NCBI GenBank assembly: GCA_039621445.1
Contig: CP154955.1
Span: 1,876,558 to 1,940,557 of the forward strand
DNA from: Euglena gracilis
Taxonomy: Eukaryota; Euglenida; Euglenophyceae; Euglenales
Direction: 5' to 3'
Length of the DNA: 64,000 nt
Under the pieces are notes generated by a model that was given only the letters and a program-made list of their open reading frames with translations, had not been told where the DNA came from and ran no database searches. This document shows, in pieces, positions 1-28,400 of this stretch; within the stretch, counting starts at the first letter, position 1, and each line of letters opens with the position of its first letter. Position numbers and translations under genes: made by a program.

Positions 1-3000
1 TGGTGTTTTCTTTAGCTGGACGGTGCCCCCAGGGTCCAATTTTTTATCTCCCTCTCAGTGACTGAAGAAGCTCAATTGAGCTGGGTTCAGCACGTCAACA
101 CCGGATCTTGACAGTTGGATGAACAAAAAAGACGATGCAGACTTTTTTCTCTTGAGATTTTTGTGTATCCCTGTGCAGTTCTTTTGGCTGCAGAAAACCC
201 TCAGCTGAATTTGGGCAGTTATTTGTTCAATGTCTAGCCCAGCAGCACGGCACCTTCTTCCAACCAGCATTTTTTCGGCTGGCTGGACCTGCCCTTCCCA
301 TTGTGGTCTTGCCCCAGGGTTCGCCCCCCCCCCCCCCCCCAGCTGCCAGGGGTCTGGACCGACCTTGGGGGGGTACCCAGGACCCCCAACAGGTCAAAAT
401 TTTCCTTACAGCACTTTGCACCGATTTTTTTTTTGCTCTTTGAACATTTTTTTTTTGCTCAAAAAGTGCCCAAAATGGCACTTCTGGCCGTTTAGAGAGG
501 CAATATTTTGCTTCGCGCCGGGCTAAAAATCGGTCACCTGGACCGCCCACTGTTTAGGTGGGGGGTGTCCCCGCCTTGACTGGAGGGGCTGGGATTTGAT
601 CCCCACCTGCCTAATATCGAAGCATGTCTTGCCCCAACCCGAGACACAGTGTGTCGTGACCATGCAATCACTTAGTCAATGGCCGACCCCCCCCCCTCCC
701 CCCAGGAGGGGGTGGGTGACTGGTTTTTTCAGAGTGACTGACTGGTTTTTTTTGGCCTGGACCCCTCCCCCCGGGGGGGGGTTCGGGAAAGAAAGCACTA
801 AAGTGACCCATTTTTTTGGCCTTTTTTCTCGGTCTTGTCAAATTTCCTTTGGATTCCAGAGTGGCTGACCCCCTGACTGACTGACTGGTTTTCCGAAAAA
901 AGTGAGTGACTGGTTTTTTTGGAAGAGTGGAAGTGACCCCCCTCCCCCCGGGGGGTCGGTAAGAAACTGTGGTCGTGTGTCCACGACACTATCTGGACAG
1001 ACGTAAACGTTCCATTTTTTTTCCAGGGAAGGCCCTTTCAGATCCTTTTTTTTTCCTGTCCTTTACCTGGCACCATTTCTTGTGGACCCCCTGGGGGTGT
1101 GTTAACCCTCCCCCAATTATAAACCACGGGGTTCATAGGATCAGGATTGGGTGGTCAGCCGAAGGGGGGGTTTATAAGTCGGAGGATTTATAGTCATGGA
1201 ATTGTTGGTGAAAAGCCGCACCCAAAAATGATCCCCAACACCCCCAAATCGGCAAATTTTGCAAAACCTGTCGAAAATTGCATGTTTTTCAGTTACATGC
1301 AATTACCAAAATCAGCTTTCGGAGGTTTTGTGACCGAAAAAATCGTCCCCGGCGTCTTTCATTTTTCTTCCCGGGGGGGGGGGTTATAAGTCAAGGTTTG
1401 TTTGGTCGGCCTGGGGGGTTTTCAGGGGGGGTTGTAAGTGGAGGGGGGTCGGGTTTAGGAGCCCTGGCTAATTGTTAATTTATTTCAGTTACCTGCACAA
1501 ACCGCCAGACTTTTTGCATCACAACCTGCCAAATGCCCATTTTGGGTTTTTTTTTTGGGAACAAAACCGGCCCAAAACGGAACTCTAAACCCGATCTCTG
1601 CCGCGTCGGAAGCAGACGGCCGCCTGGCCCCACGCGGTCAGCGCCGTGTGACCGGCCCGGCCCTGACCGCCCCCGGCGACCCGCCTCCCTGCGCTTCGCG
1701 GAGGGGCGGGCGTCACGCTGTCGACCTTTTCTGATGACGCTCTCTGTTTTTGTGGCTGCGACAAGGGTGCCCCACAGCCCCTTGCTTTTCATGGGCCAGC
1801 CCCGAGGAGGGTGTCCTGGCAGTACACATCTCTCTGACGACCCTCCAAAGGTTGTCAGCCGTCCAGGACGGGGGGTCGGCCTTGGTGATGATACTGGACA
1901 CCGATCACAGACGGAGGTGGGGGAAGCGTTGTCCTTGGAGGAAACACGGCGTAGAGAGGCATTGATCCACCTGCGCACGATCCACCATAGAACTTGCATT
2001 TGTATATGTTTTTTTTTGCATTTTTTTGCACATTTTGAGGGGGGGTTGCTGTGCTAGAACCAATTTAACACCCACATCCCCTGGGTTGGTTTGTAGTCAG
2101 TAAAGAGGGGTGGGCAACCCGGACTCCCTATGTGGTTTTCTGGGGAGAACGCCCCCCCTTCCCACTCCCCTCCGGGTCAGTGGGGGGGGGTCCGCACACC
2201 TCCCCACCCCTTCCCGTTCATCAAATTTTTGTGTCTATTTTTTTCCTTCTGCCCCTTTGGTGTCGAAGGGATTGTTCTGGGCGACACTGTGGGTGGGTGG
2301 TGGGGAGTCACCCAACCAGGCTTTCCCACGCAGCTCTGGTGGAGCTGCATGGAACTGGGGAATGCAGATCCTGTTTTTTTTTTGACTTGCTTGTTTCAGT
2401 CCAGACCCACCCCCTTCCTGCGACACCAGCACCAGTCTGGGTCTGCATTCCAAACCTGAAGCATGCGTAGAATGTTGATTTTTATTTGAATGCTTTGCTG
2501 AATACAATCTCTGGATACCAACCCAAACCCGACGCCTGATTCAAAAACAAAAAAGTGCTGGACCACTTAACGTATTCCTTCAGCTGGCTGTAGAACAGCC
2601 CCACCTTCGTTTCCTCCCCTCGTTTGTTGCCATGTGTGTTATGTGTGTGCATGAGTCGGCATACATACGTGCCGGTCTGGTGGCAGGTGTGGGTGGCATC
2701 ATGTCGGCGCAGGCCCGACCATCTTTAAAGAGCAGCCCGTTCCTGCTCTCTTCTGTATTGTACTCCACCTCTTGTGTTTCCGCACCCTCGCTCGCCAGGC
2801 CCCAAGCCACGGACAGCGCGTTGATTTCCAACGTGCCTATCCTGCAGCCAGGCTGTCTTCTGGGCGCTTTCGTTCCCCTCGCTGCCAGCTGCCAGCTGCT
2901 GGGCTGGAGGGGTTGGAATTCTGTGATGGTCGTTCTTGGCGGCGAACCGGTATCCGTGGCTGAGTCTGCCACTCAGAGTACCCCAACGTGACACATCTGT

Positions 3001-3480
3001 TGCATCAGAATTTCTATTAGGATCGCACCTTGAGAGCTTGCGCGACATCAACCAGCCAGAATGGCCATGCGTATTGGCAGGGGGGGGTCGATATAACGAT
3101 ATAAGGAGGGTGTACAGGGTTTAATTGAGGGGGTTCCCCCTCCCGTCCTGGACTGGGGGGTCCACCCCCTACCCACCCGTCAAGGGGTCCGAAAAGACCC
3201 CGGGGGTACCCGGGGGTACTCAATGGCCCCCAAAAGGTCAAACCTTTTTTCCAAAACTTTGCGCCGATTTTTTTTTGTATTTTTGACAGGCTTTTGCCTA
3301 AAACGTGCCCAGAATGGCGTACTGGCCGTTTTTTTGGGGGGGAGGGGGATGAAAATTTCGCCTCTCGCCAAACATCGGTCACCCAGACGCTGCCATTGTT
3401 TAGGGGATGTCCTCCCCCCGCCCCCCACCACCCCCCGCCCAAACCGATCCCTCCGATCCCTCCCACTGTCTTTTATGTTG
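1..3480. other. Intergenic low-complexity DNA, no supported gene
   Basis: This stretch is dominated by G, C and T homopolymers and short direct repeats. Two GC-richer islands (about 1590-1960 and 2610-2990) are open on both strands, but no family motif or convincing splice site is visible. On the minus strand, 2580-2972 reads as a 130-residue protein-like ORF of unknown nature. None of this is enough to call a gene. Confidence 0.5.
660..970. repeat. Dispersed GTGACTGACTGG repeat, copy A
   Basis: The block alternates GTGACTGACTGG-type words with T runs and CCCC/GGGG blocks. It also contains the phrase TTTCTTTGGATTCCAGAGTGG. The same arrangement and phrase recur at about 16420-16670, so this is a dispersed repeat rather than chance low complexity. 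No coding capacity is evident. Confidence 0.6.
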
Positions 3481-3803
3481 AACCCCGGCAGAGCCACTTG
3501 TTGCCGCCAAGGACCACGCCCCAGCACCGCCAGCGTTTTCTGTTCAGCGCCCTTCAGGTCAAGGGCGAGGCCGTGCCAAAATGTGCAGCTGGGCCTGCTT
3601 TTTCTCCAGATTTATTCGGAGACTTCACCCCCATGGACCCGGTTGAATGGAAAGTCCGTGCCAGGCGATTGGGTTGCGTTCTGGGCATTGGGGCGTCCAA
3701 TATGCACCGCCTGGCTGCAGTCTGTACGCCGCCGTCTGTATCCAACCCCCAGGTGGACGCTCACACTGTGTGGATGGGAGACGTTTGCCGTGCTGTGATT
3801 TGA
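3480..3803 (+). CDS. Candidate coding fragment, unknown product
   Basis: An open frame ends at a stop at 3801-3803 and has protein-like composition. It includes the segment GDFTPMDPVEWKVRARRLG followed by a mixed hydrophobic and polar tail. I recognise no family. The upstream part of the frame runs into C and G homopolymers and is probably not coding. It could be a terminal exon of an undetected gene or a chance ORF. The flanks show no clear acceptor site, so this is a weak call. Confidence 0.2.
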   Translation, partial: EPRQSHLLPPRTTPQHRQRFLFSALQVKGEAVPKCAAGPAFSPDLFGDFTPMDPVEWKVRARRLGCVLGIGASNMHRLAAVCTPPSVSNPQVDAHTVWMGDVCRAVI

Positions 3804-4034
3804 TACAGTTTCTCGGGTGACAACTTGTGGTGTCCACAACAAAGTGATGCGCAGACATAAAATCCCTCCGAGATTATTACCATGACTTTGAGCCTTTTGG
3901 GTGAAACTGCCCCCCCCCCCAAGTTGCCTCCTGGGCAGCGCACCCAGGCACCAGAATTATTTTTAAGACAAACTTTTTCATAACATTTAAGGGTGTCCAA
4001 AGGCATTTTCAAGGTCTTTCAGGGCATTAATTTC

Positions 4035-4168
4035 TATATATATATGTATATATATATGTACTATTAATAATATGTATAATATATATAGATGTTATATATG
4101 TATATATAGGTATATATGTATTATAGAGATGGATATATATTATTATATATATAGATAGTAGAGATATA

Positions 4169-4205
<37 letters not shown>

Positions 4206-4221
4206 CTATATATATATAGAT

Positions 4222-4252
<31 letters not shown>

Positions 4253-4256
4253 TATA
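4035..4256. repeat. AT/TATA microsatellite
   Basis: About 220 bp consist almost only of alternating T and A with occasional G, including long perfect (TA)n stretches. It separates two gene-poor segments. Confidence 0.9.
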
Positions 4257-4259
4257 ACT

Positions 4260-5600
4260 CCCTCCCTTTCCAGCGGAGGGGTTGCTGGCGGACAACATCC
4301 CGGCTGGGATAGGGGGGGGCACCCGCAGTGCGGCACCCTGTGGGGGTTAATTCTGGATTCAAAATTGGAAACTCTGCCTAAGGGGGTCCTTCCATGCAGC
4401 CACAGATCATAGGAGTGGGTGTCCGAGGCAACTTTTTTTTTTTTTAGGATTTTTTTTCTTTATTTAGGCGTGCTTTGGAACGCCCCACAGGATTTGAATG
4501 TGCCATTGGCAATGGGAATATTCCATCCCAGACGTAAAAAAAAGAACAAAGGAAAAAGGAAAATATGAACTAAAAGAAAATTAGGATGCTGAGGAATTAC
4601 CATTGGTGCTGTCGGAAGGGGAAGCCAGGGGTTTTTTTTTCAGGAGCAGTATGAGCGTCACAGCTGTCCCACCCCACCTCACTGTGGCAGCGGTGGGGAC
4701 CGGCTGGGCCGGCTCCAACCACCCCGCTTCTGCCTTCGGCAGCCCTTGAACCTCAACTTCAGCGTCGAGCGCATTGTGTCCCATATTGCAACCGACGTCA
4801 TTCAACGCCGGCGTTTTTTTTGGCCTTTGCGTGCCTTCAAGCAGGAGGGGTGCGAAACCGCATAATCCTGTGTTCTCCCACAAAAGCCTGCAAAGTTTTG
4901 TGTTTTTTGGGGGGGATGCATTATGCTTCCCAATTTGTTTCCCCTGTAATGCAAGGATGATTGTCACAAAAAGAATGGGAGAATTTTATACAAAATGAAC
5001 CAAAATGTCCAGACGTTGCCCTTTTCCCTCACTTTTCAGCATATTGCACATTTTTGATGCTTTGGTGCTTTCCACATGAAAGTGTTCAATTTTTTTAAAA
5101 AAATCAGCACCTTGAACTTATTTTAAAAGAAAAAATAGGAATTTTTCAATAGTTTTGGTGTGGTATCCAGCCTTTTGCCGTTCCATAAAATCGAAAAATT
5201 TCCCGGCCCCCTTCAGTTTTGTAGGAGGGAGGGATCGACCCCCCCCATCCGTGTTGGGAGGGGGGGTCGACCCCTCAAGGCTTCCCCTGCCGGTTCTGAC
5301 GACACCCTGTCGTGGGTCTGCGCTTCTCCTTTTGCCATCAGGGCAGTCCATTAAGACGGGTGTTTTTTTCCCTTAAGGACCGCGCTTGGGCCTAAGGGAC
5401 GGCCAACGAATGGGGTCAAAAATGGGGGGAAAACACGCATTTTTTTGACTTTTGGGTGGATGGGCGATGGTCCAAGGATGCCGCAAATCACCGAATTCCC
5501 CGAAGTCGACCCGGTTTTCTTCTACCATTTTCCCCTGAGATTTTTTCATGGTTTGTGCGGGGACGGGAAGTTTCTGTTCCCGTTCGTCACCCCCCTGTTT
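4260..5600. other. Intergenic, no supported gene
   Basis: A GC-richer patch at about 4610-4870 reads on the minus strand as a protein-like stretch rich in A, E and P, but without recognisable motifs. The rest is T/A-rich DNA and C/G homopolymers leading to the first protease gene. No promoter element can be assigned. Confidence 0.4.
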
Positions 5601-5632
5601 GCCGTCGACTGCCTGCCTCGCAGCCCTTTCCG

Positions 5633-15125
<9,493 letters not shown>

Positions 15126-16149
15126 ATCCGCGGCCATTCCCGCCTGTCACGGGGACAAGAACCACCTTTCTGCCCCCGTTCGTCGGGCTCTATAATTATT
15201 CTTTAGTAATGTACTGGGTTCTGTTGGGAATTTCTGTTGGGTTTGGTCTCCATTGGCGGTAAATTTCATTAGTCCCCAACCTTTTAGAAGAGTCCAATGC
15301 CAATTGTAATGGCCGATTCATGCAAAAGCAATAGATGCCAGCATTGTCTGGCATTTTGTTTGAAATGGTTTTTAATACTTCTCTCTTGGCATACCTCTGG
15401 TGTTCCTGGTTGGCAGGGTTATGGGTGTGTGAGCCGGCAGGTCGACTTTCAAGATTTTTCGTCTTTTTTTTCTGGAGACGGGCGGCTCGGAGATCGCCCA
15501 GATTTACACCTCTGCATTCCCAGTTTTGCGAAGGACGCGTCGCCCAAGGGGCTCCTCAACATTACCCGGCAATCAGCCGCCTCTTCCGTGGGCACGTGGC
15601 CGCACGTCCACTGCCCGGTGTACATTTGACCCCGACGGCCCGTGGCTTACGTCCCGCCGTCATTTCCTGTCGCGTGTCTGTCTGATTCTTTCGGGGGCCA
15701 CCGTAGTGGAGCTGGAGCCCCGCCCAGGCACTTCATTGGCAGACAGCAAAGATCCCACCTCTTGCACGAAGGCTTTGGGGACCCAGGGTTGCGTTACAGG
15801 GTGTGCGGTATTGGTTGAAACGCAGCAGTCGCCTGTCAGGTTTTGGTTTGGCGTACGGTTATGTGGGTGTTCTAACAGGGGGCAGCACAAATAGTAGAAT
15901 AGCCAATTTACGTTTTTTCAAACTGCTTTTTTCACACTGTCCAGCCAAAATACTGCTCGCAATTTTGGAGCCATTGTGAATGAAAAAAATTCTGACACAA
16001 AGAAATTTCGGCCTAAGGGGGAGTGCTGTGTACTGGACAGGGAGGTGGGTAAAATGCGGGGGGTGGGGGTAGAATCGAGAATAGGTGCAAACTAAAGCTA
16101 CACAGATGAGCAAACCCATCTGATAAATTCGACCACCTGTGCCTCCTCA

Positions 16150-16405
16150 CAATTTTGAGACCACCGCCGAGATGACCAGAACCTTGGTTGCGCTGTATCC
16201 CCAGATGTGCTGCACAGAGCGGTTCTGGCATTTTGAACAGAACGTTGGGGGCTTGGCACAGTGTCAAAAGGAGCTCACGGGCCTCCACAGCGAACCGGTG
16301 CAGGGGGTGTAGTCTGTCGGGTGGCGCACACAGAGCATCCAGGTACCTCCTCCACCACTCCAACCCACTGCCTATGTCTAGCACAGACGGTCTAGCACAG
16401 ACAAT
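16150..16405 (-). CDS. Candidate coding fragment, unknown product
   Basis: The minus strand is open across this GC-rich segment, within a longer open stretch reaching 16474. It reads like real protein: aromatic and basic residues (LEWWRRYLDALCAPPDR), then a leucine-rich stretch (EARELLLTLCQAPN), then HLGIQRN. No family is recognised. It lies in the part of the spacer that is missing from the duplicated copy, so it may belong to an insertion. Confidence 0.3.
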
Positions 16406-16419
16406 TGCTTCCCCCGGGG

Positions 16420-16670
16420 GGGGGGTGACTGGTTTTTTTGGCCCGGACCCCCCTGGGGGTCGGCAAAAAACCACTAATGTGAATGTGCCGAAGGATTTTT
16501 TCCCGACCTTTTTGCATGTTTTTGGTCAAATTTTCTTTGGATTCCAGAGTGGCCGACCCCCCCCCCCCCGGGGGATAGTGACTGACTGGTTTCCCCCCAA
16601 AAAGTGACTGACTGGTTTTTTGAAAATTGGAATGACCCCCCCCCTGTGGTTCGGTAAAAAAAATGTATGG
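16420..16670. repeat. Dispersed GTGACTGACTGG repeat, copy B
   Basis: It shares the order of motifs with 660-970: GTGACTGG words, T runs, the TTTCTTTGGATTCCAGAGTGG phrase, C/G blocks, and then GACTGACTGGTTTTTTG. It lies within the segment present only in the first spacer copy. Confidence 0.6.
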
Positions 16671-17884
16671 TCTAGCAAGGAAGAGAACCTATTTTTTTCA
16701 AAAATCTTAGGAGTAATGACTTTTGAACCAGCTTGGCTCATGACTTTTTGAACTGAGTGTGTGACATATTTTACATATAAAGCTAGATAAATGGGGAGTT
16801 TGTACCCACGCATTCGGTCACCCCCATTTTGTCAACAACCCATTTTCAGTATTGTGCCCCCGAAATTGGCATTTTTAGACAAAAAAAACTGTCAAAAAAT
16901 GAGGTTTTTAAGTTTTGAAAGCAAAATTGAAGGTAACTCACTGTTGGGGTTGAGGGTTCATTGCAAAACCAACTGCACTCCTCTCGTGGAACAGTGGCCC
17001 CGTCCCTTGCATGTGTACGCAACAGGTGGCGACCCCTGGAAGCCCACTGTTCCCCAATGGGGTGCGCTGCGCCGCTTTTCCGGGGCCGGGCCTCTACGCC
17101 GCTGGTCCCCCCGGCCAGCGGAGGCGGTCGCATCGGTCGCTATGCCTTCGGCAGCCCTGCCCCTTCCTGTTGCCATCGATGTTGTTGCAGTTGGGCGTGC
17201 TGCCACCGGAATCCCACGGCCGGTCAGGTACTGCGGGTGGCTAATTGGTGCAACACACGTATCGGAGGGAGGAAAACTGGAACGGGAAAAATTGGTGTGG
17301 AATAAATTCTGGACGAAATTTTGTCCAGGATTTTTCCTGTCGTTTTAAGGATCCATCCAGAATTTTTCTCGGCATATTTACGAAAAATCCAATTTCCTCT
17401 AGTGAACTCCAAACATGCGCCGGTTCTTGGAATGTATTTTCGTTCCAAATCACATGTTAGATGGTGCATTTACTATCCAAAAATGAAAGAATGTGATCTC
17501 TTGCTTTATTCAGTAACTGCAATTTAAAATTTCGCCATTTTTGAATGTTGGATTGAGGAAAACCTCGGGTTTGCATGTGCATTCTGATGGATTTTTTTCT
17601 GATGGGTTTTCATTCAGAATTTCAAGGATTCATGCAATATTTTTCCCAACAGTATTTCTCACATTAGCATTTGTTCCCCATCAGAAATATTCCCTTTCGG
17701 TATTTTGTGTATCCGTTGCAAGCTGCCCCCACAAATTCGGAGAAGGGAGGGACGCACACCACAGTGGTCGAGTGGCCCACACCTCCAGAGAGGGTTATAT
17801 TTATTTTCAGTGGGCCTGTTGTGGTACGTGGTTGTCAGGCTAAGAGGTGTGCGTCCCCCCTTTTGGCCTTGCCATCCACATGCT

Positions 17885-18110
17885 CCGCAGAAATCTGATG
17901 CAGTGGAATCCATGATTGCAGCACATGCCCAAGGCGTCCCCTGCAGTTACGGCTCGTTTACGGTCGCTTTTTGAACCCTCGGATGCGGTAAAGGATGCAA
18001 CGGTCCTTCTTTCCGTTCCTGTGCTGCCGCTCTTTGGTCCTCTCCAGACACCTGTTCACCCAACTGGTTCAGTGTAACAGCAGGGAGCTTTCAATTTTTC
18101 AATTTTTCCC
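17885..18110 (+). other. Highly conserved island, possible last exon plus 3' region
   Basis: This segment is nearly identical to 27600-27815, with only a few substitutions over about 210 nt, while both flanks differ by many indels. It starts after an AG acceptor-like site (CTCCGCAG, TTTGCAG in the other copy). It can be read as SDAVESMIAAHAQGVPCSYG..VAF-stop, with the stop at 17972-17974. The conservation continues past the stop, so an RNA-level function or a conserved 3' UTR is also possible. Product unknown. Confidence 0.45.
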
Positions 18111-18424
18111 AACAGTTACATAGTTAGTTTTCCTCGTCCTCACGGAGACCAAGACGCTAAACAATTACATCATTCGCATTATTCTGATGAGCTGAATTAA
18201 GGTAGGGGAACACAAACCTTTTTCATGCATTTTTTATTGTTTATTTCATTTTTTTGCAAAAAAATGTTGAATTGTTTATTACAAATTCATGTTTGTTGTT
18301 GATTATTTTTGTTGTTTTTTTTAAAGACTTTTTTCGTGGTGTTTTTTCGAACACAGATAGCTTTTTTTTTTTAAACCAGACCTTTCCATTTTTCTTTGAA
18401 TACCCCTATCATTTTCTAGAGGAG

Positions 18425-18501
18425 AGGCGGGTTCCGGGCCACAGCACGGATTTCAGTAGCTCCAGCGGTGCACAGGCTTTTGGTTATGGGTTTGCAGTAC
18501 C
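18425..18501 (+). CDS. Candidate short exon (RVPGH..AFGYGFA), unknown product
   Basis: The frame reads RVPGHSTDFSSSSGAQAFGY and so on. The duplicate at 28168-28243 reads RVPGHNTDFGSSGGGQAFGY. Between the two, about seven codon differences are silent and about five change the residue. That is more silent change than drift predicts and suggests a coding past or present. The segment is followed by the dispersed CTGCAGCTAGTCC repeat. No domain is recognised. Confidence 0.35.
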
Positions 18502-19240
18502 CCCCCCCCCCCAGGGGGCTCGACTGCAGCTAGTGCAAACATGGTTAGTGGAAATCCTTGTAGACGTACCGTGGTGCGGGGTCGGATTCAGGATAAGGAT
18601 GTTTTTTTTTTATACCAGTGACGGCACAAAGTGCGAAAAAATTTTGCACCCCAAAACTTGCCAAAATACCCCTTTTGTATCTTATTTTTTTTGGAACAGA
18701 ATCAGCCAAAAAAGCATTAAAAACCTCATCCTCATTCCCTTGGTGCGCAGCGCCTTAGGAAATTTTCCAGTTAAAGGGGAACCCTGGACCCCCCCCCCCC
18801 CGGGTGTGGGAAAGGGGGTCTAGCAGGTGGCTTTTTCCCATTTTCTGGCAGAATGGCTAGCCAGTGGTCCTTAAGAAAAAGCCTCCTGGTTAATAGCATG
18901 GGCTAGTGGTGAGTACTCCAGTACCCCAGTACCTCCAGTACCCCAGCCAAGCCATATGCGCGTGCACGCCTGTTTGGAAGCATCAAATGCACAATGCACC
19001 TCCGATGACCAGGGTGTTAAAAGCAGTAATAAATAATCTCCCATTTCCAGGGTCAGACTTCACCAACAACTCCCAGGTGGTGTGTGGATCATTTTGGTTC
19101 TTAGTTTGATTTAAGATTGGATTAAATCTTTAATCCAATTTTAATTGGATTAAAGATCCAATTAAAATTTTGGATCTTGTTTTTATTCGCTTCCACATCG
19201 CTATTTCTGCTTTACTGAATTTCACAGCTGTCATCAATCA

Positions 19241-25498
<6,258 letters not shown>

Positions 25499-28400
25499 AT
25501 CTGCGGCCATTCCCGCCTGTCCCGGGGGCAAGAACCTCCTTTCTGCCCCTGCTCGTCCGGCTTTATAATTATTGCTTAGTAACGTACCGGGTTCTGTTGG
25601 GAATTTCTGGTGGGTTTGGTCTCCATTTAAATTTCAATTTATTTGGTAAATTTATTTGGTCCCCCAAGCTTTTAGAAGAGTCCAATGCCAATTCTCCATG
25701 GCCAGCATTGACTGGCTTTCGCTATTTTGTTTCAAATGATTTTTAATACTTCTCTCTTGGCATTCATCTTGTGTTCCCGGTTGGTGATGTGGTGATTTTG
25801 GTGAGGTGGATGTGTGCGCCAGCAGGTCGAATTTGAAGATTTTTTGTCTTTTTTTCCCCCGAGACCGACATCTCGGAGCTCACCCAGATTCGCATCTGCT
25901 TTCCCAGTTTTGGGAAAGGGCTCCTCAACATTACCCGGCCATCCGCCGCCTCTTCCGTGGGCACGTGGCCGCACGTCCACTGCCCGGTGTACATTTGACC
26001 CCGACGGCCCGTGGCATACGTCCCGCCGTCATTGCCTGTCGCGTGTCTGTCTGATTCCTTTCGGGGGCCACTGCAGTGGAGCTGGAGCCCCGCCCAGGCA
26101 CTCCATTGGGATTCAGTACAAGAAGGACCTCGAGGATCCCCCCTTTGTTGGGGGTCCAAGGTTGCGGTGCTGGGTGTGTGATTTTGGTTGAAACGGTGCA
26201 GCCCGTCAGGGTTTTGGTTTGGTGTGCGGTTCTGAGGCTCTCGTTCTCTGTCCAACAGGGTGCAGCAGAAAAAGTGGCATGGCCAAATGACGTTTTTTAT
26301 TTTCTTTTCAAACCGCACTTTCCAGCCAAAATCCTGTTTGCTGCAATTTTGGAGCTATTGTGAATGAATATCCTAACACGGAAGAAATTTGGGAGTTGGG
26401 GAAAGTGCGGGGAGGGGGTAGAATAGGTTCAATATAAAACTAGATGGGTGTGTAAAGCTATCTGTAGAATTATCTGGAATATTAATATTGCACAATTATA
26501 CATTATGTTTTATACATAAGGGCAGATAGTTGGGGAGTTTGTATCCACACATTTAGTCACACCCCGTTTGAACAACGACCAATTTTCCGCGCTGTGCAAT
26601 TTCGCCTCCCCCCCCCAAATTGGCCACAAATGTGATTTTGGGAATTTGGGAATTTGGGAATTTGAATCAAAAATTGTCAAAAATTGAGGGTTGAAATGAA
26701 AATTGAAATAATTCACCATTGGGGATTAGGGTTCATAGCAAAATCAACTGCCCTCCTCTAATGGAAGAGTGGCCCTGCTCCTTGCCGGGTACGCAACAGG
26801 TGGCGACAACGAAAGCCCACTGTTCCCCGATGGGACACACTGCGCCGCCCTTCCGGGCCCGGGCCTCTGTGCAGCTGGTCCCCCCGGCCAGCGGAGGCGG
26901 TCGCAGCGGTCGCTATGCCTTCGGCAGCCCTTTGCCCCTTCCTGTCGCCATCCATGTTGTTCCAATTGGGCATGTGTCGCCAAATCATGCGCCCAGTCGG
27001 GCACTGTGGGTGGCTGATTGGTACAACACACATATTGGAAGGGGGAAAATTTGAACAGGAAAGTTTTTTGTGGGAAAAATTCTGAACAAAATTTTGTCCA
27101 GGTTTTTTTCTGCCGTTTAAAGGATCCGTCCAGAATTTTTCCCGGTGTATTTACAAAATCCGATTTCCTCTTGTGAATTCCAAACAAGTCGTTGGCGCTT
27201 CGCGCCAGTTCTTGGAATGTTTTTGTTCCAAATCACATATTAGGCAGTGAATTGACCATTCAAAATGAAAGAAAGAATGTTATTTTTAGCTTTATTTTGT
27301 GATTGGGAATTTAGAATTTTGCCACTGTTGAATGCTGGATTCAGGAAAACCTCAGGATTTTGATGTAAATTCTGATGAATTTCTCTGACAGAGTTTTTCC
27401 CGTCAGCCGTTGTTCCCGGTCAGAATTTTTCCCCCTTCGGTATTTTTGTATCAGTTGCAAGCTGTCCCAACAAACTCGGAGAAGAGAGGGAAACACACCA
27501 CAGTGGTGGAGTGGCCCACACCTTATATCCATTTTCAGTGGGCTTGAAGCCTGTTGTGTTGCATGGTTATCAGGCTAAGAAGTGAACCATCCACATTCTT
27601 TGCAGAAATCTGATGCAGTGGAATCCATGATTGCAGCACATGCCCAAGGCGTCCCCTGCAGTTACGGCTCGTTGATGGTCGCCTTTTGAACCCTCGGATG
27701 CGGTAAAGGATGTAACGGTCCTTCTTTCCGTTCCTGTGCTGCCGCTCTTTGGTCCTCTCCAGACACCTGTTTACCTAACTGGTTCAGTGTAACAGCAGGG
27801 AGCTTTCAATTATTCACTTTTTCCAACAGTTGCTAAGTTAATTAAAGCCATCGCACTTACATATTTTTTTTTCGGAATTGGTGACTCCCTCCCTACACCC
27901 GCCAAGACGCTAAGCAAGACCAAGAAATCGGTCGCATTGTTCAGATGAGCTGAATTAAGGGGATCACAACCCTTTTTTCAACCCCCTTTTTCATGCATTT
28001 TTTTGATTGTTTTCAATTCATTTGCAAAAAATGTTGGCTCTGGTAAATGCATGATATCATAATTATTATAAATGCATGTTTGTTGCTAATTTTTTGTGTC
28101 TTTTTTCCCTTGAAAGCCTCTGCATTTTTTAACCCAGATCTTTTCATTTTTCTTGAGTCATTTTCTAGATGAGAGTGCCAGGTCACAACACGGATTTCGG
28201 CAGCTCCGGCGGCGGACAGGCTTTTGGTTATGGGTTCGCAATACCTCGCCGGGGGGGGTGCTCGACTGCAGCTAGTCCAAATTTGTTTAGTGGAAAAATT
28301 CTAGTGGATGCGCCGCGGGGGGGGGGGGTACGAATAATCACGAACAATCACAAACCGGATTTCAGGTTTCCTGGCACGAACCGGTGGAAAACCCTGCCTT

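Larger units (their letters stand above)
15126..19240. other. Spacer between protease copies 1 and 2, duplicated at 25499-29018
   Basis: The spacer begins with 3' sequence of copy 1 that matches the region after copy 2 (TAAATC followed by CGGCCATTCCCGCC). Collinear similarity with 25499-29018 continues across the whole spacer with many indels. Better-conserved islands occur at about 15480-15760, 17030-17240, 17885-18110 and 18425-18500. The segment around 16130-16760 is absent from the other copy. The islands may be exons of one or more small unknown genes, but I could not build a continuous frame. Confidence 0.6.

Noticed and set aside
590-660. tRNA-like GGATTTGATCCCCACC segment
   Set aside because: The surrounding bases do not form acceptor, D or anticodon arms.
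1475-2057. Two opposite 174-codon frames
   Set aside because: They are mirror frames in a GC-rich patch with no recognised motif and no way to choose a strand.
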